Below are positions 47,673 to 61,400 of a stretch of 64,000 nt of DNA, piece by piece. The notes beneath the pieces are model-generated. The model was not told the origin of the DNA and did not search any database. It saw nothing but the letters and a program-made list of their open reading frames with translations. Each line of letters starts with the position of its first letter. The stretch's first letter is position 1. This DNA is from Lineus longissimus (taxonomy: Eukaryota; Nemertea; Pilidiophora; Heteronemertea; Lineidae), in assembly GCF_910592395.1 (NCBI RefSeq), contig NC_088318.1:11346349-11410348 (forward strand). Direction: 5' to 3'. A program made the position numbers and the translations under genes.

Positions 47673-50245
47673 GACTGGAATACATATGCTACATGCAGAT
47701 GGGGTTGAGGATAAATAGGCTGGTGACCAATACGCGCCGCCACTGTCGTGTGACCACAAATACCGCTAGGCACTTGTAGATTACCATTGTGTTCTACTAG
47801 AGCTGGTGAAGAAGTAGAAATGTCCCCCTGGAAAAGAGTCTGGCCATATCGTAATCTGACGGATTATGATATATGGTTCTATAATACTTGACTATTGACT
47901 TCTATACTTCAAATTGACTACTGCCAATACCGAATGAAATGGATGATATAGACTCCTTTGTTCACCGGACATTTTATCCTAGGACATCTCAAACATCTCC
48001 ACCAGCTACGATCTATAAATCGGCTCTACTCACAGGCGGTTGAGGACCAGAGACGATTAATACAACGAAACCACACAGGCACAAGATAATAATTTTTGCA
48101 GGATCCTATATTTTCTTCAGAAACCAGTCTTGCCCGGGCCCTTCTGATGTCTGATCGGAAAAGGAGGTATAATTTATCAAAGGACCGACAAGGGTTAATG
48201 TATTGAATGCGTGATTGAATCTAATGAAAGGAAATCTCTATTTGCAGCCATTTTCAGCCTTGATTGATAGCTACTTTATTGGTTGTCAAGGTGACAGTAT
48301 TGACCATTAAGGGTCCATCACTGATTACGAGTGAAAGCAATATTAATCAAATGACCTGCGAGCGGCAGTAACTTCAATGGCCCGTGGCTCTTTTGTTGCT
48401 AGGCAGGCACGGCTTGTTAAACACTGTGGACTCATCAAATGAAATAGGTTAAGGTCATGCGATTTGAAGCGTTTAGATTCTCTTCAATTTCAACTAAAAT
48501 GCAAGGTCAAAGTTCAAGGTCTGCTCGACAGTACGCTGCGTAAAACGCTCATGTGGGTACAAGCTTTCGGTGTTTGTCGCGATAGCCGTTCACACAACGG
48601 ACTAACAAAACGACCCATCCCTTTACAGTATGGAAAGGAAGTAAATCTGAAAGGTTTTAGTATAGAACAACAACGACTCTTCAAACTAAAAAAACCTCAA
48701 TATACTTACCGTTCCTTAGTTTCAAAATATCCGCTTAGAGTGAAATTCAGCAGCCGCGGTTATGTCCCGACTACCTGAATCGCAAGTGCTTTATGTTGAT
48801 ACAAATGTACATATATTGATATTGATGATTTCGGTATTAAAAATGCGGGGAACCTCTCAAATGTTGATGGAATATAAGTGCGAATCGATTTTTTCTTATC
48901 CTTTCGGTTAAAATTTGTTGGACAATCATCTGCGCTTTTATTTGGAAGGAACGCGCTAAACAACTTATGCTATTGTGGTCATTTTTCTTTTCTTGAAACA
49001 TAAAATTTGTATACTACTTTGGGTATTCACTTATGATGCCATGGTTATCAAACAGATTTAATTGTCTCCAGAGAAAATATCTGGGTCTAATGCAGGTTCC
49101 CCAAAAAGACCGTTACATTTTTGGAGACAGCTGTGGGATTAAAAATCTGCGCAGCGTGAAGGAGTAGCGCTAAAGGTGGTTTAGATAGGTAACATATGCT
49201 ATCAATTCCATGGTTACGGAAAGTAAAATATGATGAAAGCCATATCATCGCCAGGGCCGGTCGTTGCCGTTCGAGCAAATGCCGGCCGATCGGGGTTTGC
49301 ATCAAAAAGGTACAAATGCGGTAGAGCTATCTGGATCAGATTTTTAACTCGCTGAGATGTCCCCCGGCGCATTGTCACGAGGTTTATCCGTTTCGCGACA
49401 ATAAACAACAATGTGCATGTTTGCAGGCTACATCTGCTGCACACCGGAATTATAATCACTATTCGCTGTGAATTAATCATATTTACACAGCTAACCTCTC
49501 ATTCACGACAACCATGGTGTCACGTGACCCGCCAAACAGGATACGTCTGTAGTTGAAAAATCTCTGCGTCCGCTGCAATTGACAGTGCACTTGGAAGGGA
49601 TGTAACCATTACATGTAGACCTGCCTGAAATTCACAAGCCATTTCCGAAACTGCCTCGCAACACTGGCGCGAACATCATTAGAGATCAGCATCAGTGTGA
49701 CACTGCAAGTGGCGGCGCATATTGGCAAGCAGGATCATTATCCTCTCGGCCTGGTAAATCCCATGCCCAGGTTGTGTCTTTCATGCCGGCACAACTAAAA
49801 GCAAAAGTGGGGCGAGCTCATCGCACCGAAATTATGGGTGGGATGAGGTCAGCCGCCCGTGCTTTAGTTGTACAGGAAGGTATAGAAGACGTTATTGACG
49901 AGAACAACTTTATATACAGATACATATGTATATGGCAATACCGTATGAAAGACGAATTTCATCAACATGTCCCGATTGTGACACAGCCGGGTACAAGGAC
50001 AGACGGCTGGTCTCCTCTGCAGTGGTGATGGGAAGCGAATCTTGCCAAGTTGGTAGGTGAGGCAGTCAAATTGTCACCTCTAGACCAGAGAACGACCGAT
50101 TGCTTGTGAAGTGATGATGGCTTCCAATCCATCCTTTTGCATGGCCTGATGATTGCTGGTATTTCTATGGCAATTTTTTTTCGGACACAACTGTAGCAGG
50201 GAATAATCACAAAAACCACATATTCATAATGCTCAAACAATGACT
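47673..50245. other. Upstream of CRAL-TRIO C and intergenic DNA, no gene seen
   Basis: The first few hundred bases should hold the promoter and any leader exon of gene C, which I cannot place. 48464-48778 (plus) is an open frame of 104 codons with no recognisable similarity and no splice context. Confidence 0.45.
49234..49300. repeat. Dispersed repeat, copy 2
   Basis: CATATCATCGCCAGGGCCGG followed by TCGTTGCCGTTCGAGCAAAT, the inverse of the block at 45775-45850 with only a few differences. Confidence 0.85.
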
Positions 50246-50251
50246 TTTATT
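50246..50251 (-). promoter_or_regulatory. Candidate poly(A) signal of CNOT1
   Basis: AATAAA on the minus strand, about 2.2 kb after the predicted CNOT1 stop at 52490. No other feature separates them except one transposon. Confidence 0.35.
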
Positions 50252-52489
50252 AGCTAAAATACATACAAATCCAGTAACCATTGGGCATATAAAGCTATCA
50301 TCTGTACAGAGTGGAGTCACGCCTCTCCTTTGACCAACTGAGACCAGTCATATTGGCCAAACCAAACCAAACAGTCTTGACCCCTTATGACCAAGGCAAA
50401 CTTGAGTGAAAATGAGTTACAAATTTAAAGTACGCCGCAACTCCCATGGGCAACCAAAGGGTACCTTGAACACATGGCTGCTTTCGTTGGACGTTCTCGG
50501 ACTAAAAATTGCTTTCTTACCAATGATCATAAGGGAGAAACCAACGAACGGGGCGTGTAAAGAGGGCATAGCCTCGGATGATAGCTGCTTCATTGCTATA
50601 CCAACGGTGATCATTCACTTTACAAGTGGCACTAAAACAACACCAGGGCACGCAATTGAAGCAATATTTCCTGAAACACGCTCTCCCTACGAACCTTTGG
50701 ACTCCACTGTCTCGACTCCAGAAGACACCTCGTCACCAGGATCCTGCACCAGTACCCAATCAACAGCATATTGCACAAGATGTAGTACCCTGGGGCCAAG
50801 GGTGACTAAGAAACCTGGATCGTATCAAGAAGCTGCATCACTGCGATGCCTCTAAGCTACTAATGTACATTATTACAAAACTTCTCGCTGAAATTTCTTT
50901 CTGTACATTACAATTAATACATAATATTAATAATTCACTTAACTTACAACCAATAACATAATGTCAGGTGACCAACCTCGCCAAATCTATATTAAGGATA
51001 CAAGGACAACGACACGATACCATCAGTAATTTAAGGCAGGACACAAAACTCACGCACTACATGTAGATCCTACATGTAAGTCAAGTAAGTTTGCTCCAGT
51101 AAATCGTGTGACAATAGAAAGGTTTAGATATTAGTCGTACTTCCACCTATCAAATCCCCGTGTCTTTTGCGCTTACACCTATGAATTGCCGTGTCTAAAT
51201 AGACCCTTGTGTCAAATCCCTGTGTCTATCTGCCCCATCGAGCTTGATGGGGCTAATCGGGGGCTAATTTAGACCCGTATTCAACACGGGTTTTTTGATA
51301 GGTGGAATCTGAATAGCCCCGGCAATTGCAAGTTCTAAGACCCGGCGACAGATGGCGCGGTGTAGTTGCCTCGGTATTGCGCACGCGAAATTCCCCTCCA
51401 ACGGGAAAGAAACACAGGAGAGCTCCTTACCTACAGCGCACCTGTCGCCGGGGCTATTAACCATTATCTAACACCACTGATAGGTGTAAGTGCGCCCCAG
51501 GTTTTTTGACACACGGCGAAGACACGGGTCTTGAAAAAACACGGGGTTTTATGATAGGTGGAACTTTTCCCATCGAACCAAGAACAATTTTTTTTTTTTT
51601 CTCTGGTTGATGTCATCATGATGTTCATTTGTTTCTGGGCATACCAGAAATTCAAGACAAAATGTTGTATTGCATTTCTGACATGAAACATGACGATATC
51701 CTTTGTGAAAAATGCCACCTCGTCCTGGTATCAACATCTGAAGTAGGTATTTTTTTAGAAGATAATTCTCATGTCGCTGTCTACTTGCAGATATCTCAGT
51801 TGGTAACTTATCATTTTAAGATAAGAAATATTGTGATAAATTATCCTCTGAAAATGATAGACCATCAATTCAAGTTTTCATAAATTCCCCTGACCAATCA
51901 CAAAATACTGAAACTGGTTGATATAAACCACTGACAAGGGCATGAACCTGATAAGCCTCAACTAACTAAACTGGCTGCCATATGCCACCTCGAGAAAGGA
52001 GAAGGTTGTCCATAAGAAGTTGGTAAAATATGTCTCATCTGATGAGGACTTCTAACTCGGCAAGCTGGGAGCCAACTTTATTTCATGATTGTTTGAAAGA
52101 TCGGGCACTCCTCCACTGGCCCCAGGGTTGGAGTCAAGGGGGGAGTGCTATTTCCCAAAGCAATCAGAATTTTAGAATTACCACACTGAATACAGCAATA
52201 ACATCATCTCTAGAAACAGGAGCATCAGTGACCCTGACCTTGTCAAATGTCCACAAAGGTCAAAGGCCCATGCAACCAGGATGAAATTTTCCAAGTTACA
52301 TTAAAGATAAACTTAGCCCATCTAAGAACAGTATAATTACTCTTTCCTCTTAATTTACAGATGCATTTGATGATAATTATCAATATACATGAACAGTAGA
52401 CGGAACTCTCTTCCATATTTACAAATAAATTTCACGAAAACATGTATGTGAAAACGAAATCTACTCCAACAGTTGTGCTCGGTGCGCTT
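50252..52489 (-). other. Predicted CNOT1 3' UTR
   Basis: Sequence from the CNOT1 stop to the candidate poly(A) signal. A plus-strand open frame of 149 codons (50406-50855) lies here, unrecognised and antisense to the inferred UTR. A transposon copy sits at 51141-51565. Extent is inferred only from the signal position. Confidence 0.35.
51141..51565. mobile_element. ~425-bp non-autonomous DNA transposon with repeated subterminal motifs
   Basis: The left end TTCCACCTATCAAATCCCCG and the right end read inward as TTCCACCTATCATAAAACCC. Internal inverted and direct copies of the CACCTATCA and CCGTGTC motifs occur near 51169, 51285-51306 and 51475. Lies in the predicted CNOT1 3' UTR. Confidence 0.75.
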
Positions 52490-55400
52490 TCAAATCTTGG
52501 GGACGTCAAAATGCGTTTCATTGACATCATCTCGATGTGTCTTGGTGCAGCTCCTTGCCACTGACTCGAACAACCTGCAATCAGACGTCAGAAAGATTTA
52601 GTTTCAAGGCATTATGAACACACCAGACGCTTGGAAAACGTTAATTTAGCACTAAGATTTCAAATGTCCCTGGGGAGGATCCTCACACCTTCCAAGTTCC
52701 TGGATCCGTCACTGATGAAGGTGCTCATTCTCTTCATTTAGTATGTTATCAAACTTTCATCATATTCTGCCATAAAGTGGGAAATGTTTGCGACACTAAA
52801 AGGTGATAATTTTCAATTGGTGTTGCGACATTTCACGGTATCAGTCCAAATTTTATAGTTATGCTTTCGAGTTGAAAATGTCACACGTTTTAGGTTTCCA
52901 TAAATTTTCGTCTCAAAGTCAAATTGCTGACATTCCCATGTCTACAGTATAAAGTTACTACCCACTAAAAACCTCAAACCACACTAGCAAAACCGAGAGA
53001 TCAACCTCCTGCTCAAGCAACATGCTTCCTAATAGCTTGTCTGTTGTCACAACCACCCACACATGAAAGAAGCTCTTCAAGTAATCAGCATGGCAGATGT
53101 AGAGCCTTCCCGCAGACAGTCAACTATGCCAAAGCACAAAACATGCAATCCCGAGGAGTGGTGCACCCCCTTAGAGGAATCGAAACACTATCCCATGTAG
53201 TAGACCAACAAGGAGGCTTCTGTGGACTGAGAGATGCCTCCGTTCTGCATGAAGGCCTCCCCCATCTGTCCACCCTGCCAACCAACTCAAGTATTTACTG
53301 TAGAGCATGAATAAAGAGACCAACTAGTGGAATGTTAGTTTCTCAGATCAGATTTTTTCAGTTTTCATTTGCTTTGCTTCACTGAGACAATTGGCGTTGT
53401 GGTCACCAATAGACACAATCACGATAATATCTCGTGTAATGGTTGGCATAAGACCTTGGGCATATTTATACCAATAGGGGATTAATAATCGTCCAAATGG
53501 CACCGTCTCGTAATCACTTCCTCGCAGTAGATACTACACAGAAATGCTGGTAACTCAAACCACCCAAAGTGCGCTCAAAATAACATTTGATCGGAAATGA
53601 AATGTTAATTAAAACAGAACAGTCGAGTGGAATTAAAGGTAGTCTACACAGCTTCTTATCACAAGACACCAATACCAAGATTCTCACTGTGGTCTTTAGA
53701 CGCAAGCAAGGAATTTTATCTGATATTAGGTAATTCGGGGTAAAGAGAGCTCGGGGCTCAAATTATCAGATGCTCACTTTACCCAACCCTTGTGTCCAGT
53801 CATTGAATACAGTTAGATGTGAGATGACCTTTGGGTTAGGGGTTTTTTTTGTCAGTAGGCTTTGCATGTGAATGCACCTAAGGATGAAGAAATATGCCAG
53901 ACTCATAAACGAAATGTTTTCATACATAAATCAGTATTGGAAGTGCATTGATAAGAAGCTGTGCGACTTCAAAATGTGTTACCATGGTTATTGTGTTAGC
54001 TTGAAGAAAAAAACAGAAAGAGGAGGGAATCTGTCTCGGAAGACCCTCTACCAGTCTGGGAAGACCCTACACCAAGAAGGAACCAGCGCCCCCAAGCGGA
54101 TCATGTGGGGAGTCGACATATATGGAGGTACAGAGAAACAGCAAATGAAGGCGTATCGAAAAACTGCAACACGCCAGATTTACCGATGTCAAGCGCGTAG
54201 GTGGTCAACCAGAAGGAGGAGTACTAGAGTAATCAGTTACAGCTTGTTAACCCTCTACACTTGACAAATTCACAGCAGGCCAAACCAGGGCATTGTAGTT
54301 TTTTGATACACCCTATATAGAATGACATATGATCTGTATTTACTTTATGACTAAGCTCGAGATTCCATTTCCATTTTGCCTGCGATTTCACGTGTGGCCC
54401 CGAGACAGATTCTAGAAATGAAAGCAGAACCTCTCAGTAGAGACATGCGACAACGATATACAGGTAGTCACTAGACAGTCATGGTCTTCACTAGACAGTG
54501 ATAGTTTTGAGGACGGAGGCGATTTTTCTCACAGATTCTTGGTGACAAGTTTCATTGAAAAAGCATCTTCATTTCCCTCATTGCCTGTTAACTGGCTGAA
54601 GTTTTAGTAATCACCATAGTACACCCCACAGGTGTCCATTTAACTAAGAAATGGTCATATGGAGTTATGCTTTAGAGCACTGCTGATCTCGCCCTCCCCT
54701 ACTACTTTTGTGAGAAAAAATGCTCTCCGTCAATTATAGCAACAGAAACAGACTTAAAATGTTCCCCCAGTGAGGAAAACCTCTCCATCAAGGGAATCAT
54801 GGCAGTGAGAAATGCTGCCCTACAGGGAGAAACATCCAAACAATAAAGGTTGGAATGTTCTACAACAGTGTGGATGTCCTTGATAGAGAGGTGTCCTAAA
54901 GAGGGCATCCGTAGGATTCAACTGCACATGATCTCCTCGAAAGGACAAACGATAAACCGTCATTGCAAATAAATAGTCTCGAACACGCTACTGACAAACT
55001 AATTATGACATCAAGACATGCTGCACAAAATTCAACTGAAGAGACTAGTTTCAGGTGAGCAGACGTCAGAGAATTACTTCAACGAACGAAATACGGCCAC
55101 AAACTTAACTAAAAGTAGTTAACAATATCGATAATTGAAAAAACAATTGGAAAGAAAGCTAGTTCATACGTACGTTTCAATTTCTGGGGCGCAATGAACG
55201 AACTCATGATTCCAGAATCGGAACTGTGGGTTCTTGATGAGCTCAATGAAGGTGATTAACAGGCCCCATGGGTGGGGTCGGTTCACTATCAGCCGCTCTA
55301 GTAACACTCTGGAAAAGAAGGTCAAATGTCAAGGTCAGGCAAAATCATAAATTATGGCGGGAAAGAAAGGGTATTTGCATTAACGTAACCAATATTTACA

Positions 55401-58400
55401 AAATCCGCCCAAATTTAGGCAAGAGATAGATGCTGTTATTTGCAACAGTGCTTGGAGTACAAGTATCAATTGAATTGCAGTCAATTACTTCACCCGGTTA
55501 GATATATCGATGGAGGTGACAGGTCTGATGAAATCATTGCATACCTAGTGATCTGTTCCTGTATTGCCTCGGTGTTTGCCTCCGCGAACAGATACAGCAG
55601 GGTACAGCTGAAGTAGTGCGTATGGCTGTTCGGGTACCGCAGCTGGTTGGCGATGGCATTCAAGAATAAGTAGCGGCCTAAAAGAAAGAGGAGAGGGGAA
55701 TGAAAATAATGATACATGATCACATTGGTCAAAGCTCTTTTGGGACTATTATCATCCTGGTTCCCACAGAACACTTGCGGGGTACAAAGCGCTCACTGGG
55801 CTAGAAGCTCCCCCATTGGCTTAATCAAGAGACAGGAGTTATCACTAACAGCAGAGGTCATTATGTTCATGGGATTCAACCTTTGACTGAAGAAATATTG
55901 ACAAACCTTCCGAGTCAAGATCAACTGCCAAGTTCTGGAAGATATCCATATGTGACGAGTGAGCTATCGTCGTCATGCTCGGAGTCAGCGACTTCTGCTG
56001 GATGTAGGCGATAGCTTGTGTGCCCACATACAGCACCAGGGCGTTGATCAGCTGGATGTTGTATCGGTTACCAGGCTCGCTCCCCACTTGGAGGTTGCTG
56101 CGCAGATCTGACAAGAATGTGACTGGGGAGCGTGTCTTCAGGTAGGAATCGAGATCCTGGAATGGAAGAGCAGCATTGTTAAGGAGATGAAGATGAAAGT
56201 CCAACTCTCCAGTGAAACTCTCATGACTTTTAGAACAGATAGCAATCTGACGACGTACCTTCTTGAATGTAGGCGGTTGAATCATGTTGGTGAAATTCGT
56301 CAAGATCCTCGGCGCATGTGTGATCTCATTCAACATGTCGACTTTGAGGTTGGGTGTGAACGGATCGGGCAGCCGCATGTTGCGTGGGAAAGCACTCAAG
56401 ATCAGGTTACGCACTTGAATACAGTTGGGTGGAATCGCGTCGCAGAACGCGTAGTGATAATCACAGAGGAATTCTGGGAAGTCGTGTAGCAGCACCAAAA
56501 GGACTCGCAGCGTACCCTGAAATGTTGAATCAAGAATTAGATATGTTTATGAACACATCAGTTCTAACAGATTCCATCAAGTGAATTAAGGAAAAGGCAC
56601 TGTGACCAAATGCCTACGAGGCACAGCAACTGAACACCTGACTGGGGGTCCTGCAGTGGTCAAGGCAGGTAATGGGAATGGAAGGTAACAAAAGGGGTCC
56701 CAAAAGTTCACAAATGCAAAGATTTCTTCGAAGTGTTTATAGTGTGTTTCCAACTTGCTTCAAAATGCATTTAGAAATCTGCTCAGAACCCATATCTATA
56801 GTCATACGAATTTAGACCGTCCTAATGAAAGTTTTCATCATAGCAGATAACACATCAAAACCCAATCCAGCACATCCATTCAAATGGACCTTCGTCATCA
56901 GGTCACCTCTCTATTCTAACGACTCACCCTGTAGAGTAACTGTGTCGGCTTGGTCAGGTCGGCGTTCCTCAAGAATGGGGCCAAGAACTTGAACAAGTCT
57001 ATCAGAAGTTGAGCATACATGCCCCAACCCTGTAAAAGAGAATGTGTATCAGGATAAAGACTTCATTCAAACATAAGAGATAACATCCATACAGCTCGCT
57101 GCCAGCTTTCAGGAAGAGTCTGAAGACCCACCTTTTCAAATCATTTTATAATATGTACTAATACCTTTTACGTAACGTTTTTAAGTAATGTATCTAGGCC
57201 TATTTATTTTTATCTCTGCGAGGCGCCGCGATATATACATGAGCGGCGCCATACAAATATTGTTTTATTATTTATTATTATTATTATGTAGCAGAGTCCC
57301 AGTTGTAATTGTATTTGTATTGGAACCAGTTCTACCATCGGGTGGCTATTACATGCAGCTCAGTTGATCTGCTCAGTGAACTAAATCAGTCATGGTTATT
57401 CAGACCGTCCTAGTTAATTTATTTCATCACTGCAGAGAAATGCACATCCAACATCGAACTGGAGCTTAAATATATCCTTGCTGGGGTGAAGCAGAGCCAA
57501 CGACTGACAATGGATATTTTGTTGTTGTCTGACTGTGATGTTTTACACTTACCCTCTGTGCCGGAGTGATTGCCAACATACGTCCAATGAATACTCGGTG
57601 AGACACCAACTCGAGCCAGGCGTAGGAGAAACCTGGTGCCTTTGCTGGTCTCAAGATATGAAGGGTATTGCTGCAAAGTGAAAACAAGTTACTTTAAGAT
57701 GACGACAAATGCTTTTACAAGGGACCCTCAATGAAAGTATTAACTATTAAGTCAGATTTCAAAACCAATGATTCTTGTGTAGATTAATCATCTTACACCT
57801 TGTGTGAAAATCATTTTGGCAACCACAATTAATATCTGCTCAGTAAACTAAATCAGTCATGGTGTTTCAGACCGTCCTAGTTAATAATTATCATCACTGC
57901 AGAAAACTTTTGTGAAATTTAGAAGCCACTGGTCCACCTCCAGAAAATAATAATGGAAGTTGTGGCTGTGTCAGGTATTCTACTTACCAAAATGCAGTCA
58001 GAATCTGGAAATTGATGCTGTCCAAGACCAACTCTGGCGCGTTTAGTTCAATGAAGAGCATGATGAATATCCTATGGTAAGGCAACTGCTGGAACTCGGT
58101 GTTCCTCACTTCATGATCCTGCAGGAGGACGCCCGCCACAATACCAAGCACCTGGAGAGGACAGAATAAACACATTACACCACCTCTCTATAAACAACAA
58201 TACGTTTATCGTACTGGTAATCTGGGTGAGGAAATCTTGGAAGAAATCTGCTCAGAACTGTTCATCAGTCACGGTTATCAGACCGTCCTAGTTAAAGTTA
58301 TCATCACAGCAGATAAAAGTGAGCTGTTATTCCCAAGGGACAAAAATATGACAAAATACACAGGAGTAGGCCCACTTTACTTACAATTGCCGCCGCTCGA

Positions 58401-61400
58401 CCCACTTTATTGAGAAGGTTGATCTTCGTGACCGGGTTGGCTGCGTCGCCGGAATGTTTCACCAGGAGAGCGATTAGACGCACAAAGGCATCCAGAGTGT
58501 GGAAACATTTGGCGCGGATCAGCGTGGCGCTGTGTGTCTGCTCGCCCAAGGCACGATAGCACAGGTCGACGCACATCTCCGTGCAGAGGCGGAAGAAACG
58601 TGCGATAAGGTCGTCGGACTTGAGGATGCCTTGCTGGTGCATCTGAAGCACGAGGAAAGAGTGAGAACCAGAGGTGAACGATAACATGGCTGGATTACGA
58701 ACTGGCCAAGTCACATCTGTTTACAATTTATACATTTTCAAAACTTGTTTATAAATCTGCTCAGAACCCATATCTGTAGTCATGCGAATTTAGATCATCC
58801 TAGTGAAAGGTTTTCATCACAGCAGATGGCACACAATTATATCCTTGTACTGTCTATGGAAGAGACAACTCGGTCATCCCAACATGGTCCTCTATGATTT
58901 AAACTATATTAGACTTCTTTTTCATTCAGTATCTGTCAAAAATAATTCCGATGTCTTACCTGGCCGACGAAAGCGGAGAAAGCCTTAGTGCTGTCTCTCC
59001 CAGCAGCAGGAGAGTGGTACATGTTGACCCACTCCCTTAGCAGGAACTCTGTCTTCTCATGCAGGCCTGGTGGATCATCGAACTCGCGCGCCTGGGAGAT
59101 GCCCGAGTGTAACGTCGGGCCACCAGGGGCTCGATCGAGGAGACCACCATCGTTATGCTGTCTGATTGTCTCGATGAGACCAGTCAGTCTGAAATCAAAT
59201 TGCCGAAACTGCTATCATATCATTATGAATGATCAAAGTGACACTATTATAAAGCGCTTGAATTTTTCATAACACTTGATATTGCTCTTGCGCCTGACAT
59301 TCCTTGCCAGCTCGGGGGTTCGAATCAATGATGCAGAATATCTTACCCGTCAGGTGCTTGTCTGGAATGAGCGGCAATGCGAGCCAGCGTCTCAATCGTG
59401 TTGTACAAGTCTGCCTCGTTAATCTGGGTGTTGTGTTTCTCATCGATGCAGAATCTCTGGACGAGCTGCATGGCGAACGCGACGGCCATGTAGTTCAATC
59501 CATTGTCCATCGACTGGAAACAAAATACGGGAACATGATTATATCAAGAGACAAAGGACATGATTCCTTGAACAGCCAACTGAAGTGTTCACATAGTGTT
59601 TCATTTTGAACCCATCTGCTCAGAACCCATATCTGTAGTCATGTGAATTGAGACCATCTTAGAGTAAGTTTTCATCACAGCAGATACCCTATCGATACCC
59701 CCACAAAGTCTACAATTGTCATGTCAAATAGGATTTTTTCTTGGTAGATTACTCTTTGTATATTGGCTCACATTAGCACCAGTTAGCATATGATTCAAAA
59801 TCTTACCTGTGCAAAATGAACATCATACTGTTGCATGTTGACAAGGTGACTACGGATCAAGACATCCACAGCCTCCACGTTATACTTGAAGTCTTCGCGA
59901 CACTCGATCAGACATCGCGTCACTTGCTTGTTGGTCCACTGCGGTCCGTACGCTCGCTGGTCTTGGAGGCCTCGCAGCACCAGGAGGTGGCAGTCGCGGT
60001 ATCGGATCATTGCCTCAGGATCCGAGGCTGGCGTCAGCGAGGAGATGCCATCTAGTAGTCCTTCTACAGCCTTGAAACCATCGAAATAAATACACATGTA
60101 ATGCTCAGCAAGATTAATGTCACAAAAGTCTCCCAAAGGCAAGACTATGTTGGGTGTGGGTGAAGTATCAGTTTTACTTTTCTACTGTAAAGAGGCTACT
60201 CCAATGACACAATGACTATCTGAATGATCCGATCACACCACTCACCTTCTGTAGCAGCGCAATTGCTGTGACAATCTCCCTCGAGTTCCTTGCCAGGAGG
60301 ACCGCCTCCAGCAGACTAGCAAGAGACTGCAGGAGTGGAGACTGCTGCTGGGATATGGCGTACTGTGACAGCAGGTACTGCTCAATATCGTGAGCTATCT
60401 TGTCGTAGATTTGTGTGATCTCATCAGTGGAGAATGACTAAGAGAAGAGAGGAGAAAAGACACGGTCAAAAGGTGCACTGTTGCGAAACTAAACTGGGCA
60501 AAAAATTTCACAACAAAGTTTGCTACATGTACTGTAACAGTGACAGACGTTTTCATTCTTTATCTAATCTGCTCAGAGCCTATATCAGTCATGAATATTC
60601 AGACCGTCCTAGTTAAAGTTTCATCACAGCAGAATTGTCGCACAAATAAACTGATATCTTGCAAGTCTCTCCGTTACCGTGGTTACTCACCTGAGGAGCC
60701 TGTGGCTGTTGAGGCTGCTGTTGCGGTGGCAACTGTTTGAAGAATGCCGGATGCTGCGCATCTGATGATGAGGCGCCACCTGTTGGCAAGAAGCCGGGAA
60801 TGTTGCGGCCGAACTCTTCATATACAGCGAGCTGCTGTGGGGTAACGCCGCCAACCTTCAGTCTGATCTGCTCAGGCATCCTCTCGGCCTGGTACGTCAA
60901 CACAACAGGATCACAATATCGTCTGCCTTCATTTCTCGCATGTTTACGCAGCTCGAACTCCTGGAGGAGTGGAATATGAAAGAGATTAGCGGACACATGA
61001 ACAGGCATCAGGTGGCCTAACTTCTCATCAATCGCCTAATCTGCTCAGAGCCTATATCAGTCATGAGAATTCAGACCGTCCTAGTTAAGGTTTCATCACA
61101 GCAGTACAATCGCACATACACTGATTGAATCAAATCGATATTGTGAGAACTCATCAGGCACTACTCTTTTCCTCCAGCTTGTCGACTGAAGCCGCCATTA
61201 TGCCTTGGTCGAATGTTCCTCTCAACTTACTGTGGCGAGTCTCTTGTCCATCTCCGGCAGTGCCTTCTCCACTGCGGTCTTCTGGATGAAGGCACAGGCC
61301 AGTTCTGTGTTATCCGTGGCCAACACCTGGCTTGCCTGCTCAATCATCTCCTTCTGGGGCGGGGTGGCATTCTGCTGTGAAAGACAAGTCAGAAATGAAA

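Noticed and set aside
48464-48778. 104-codon plus-strand frame
   Set aside because: No similarity I recognise, no splice signals nearby and no codon pattern distinct from the surrounding non-coding DNA.
50406-50855. 149-codon plus-strand frame in the predicted CNOT1 3' UTR
   Set aside because: No recognisable domain, low-complexity Ser/Thr-rich end, no splice context and antisense to the inferred UTR.
59300-59325. tRNA-like B box (GGTTCGAATC) in a CNOT1 intron
   Set aside because: No A box at the right distance and no acceptor or anticodon stem; at most a decayed tRNA-derived repeat.
60071-60245. Possible further snoRNA copy (TGCTCAGC near 60103)
   Set aside because: Only the box D-side stem motif is present; there is no box C (TCATCA on the plus strand) in this short intron.
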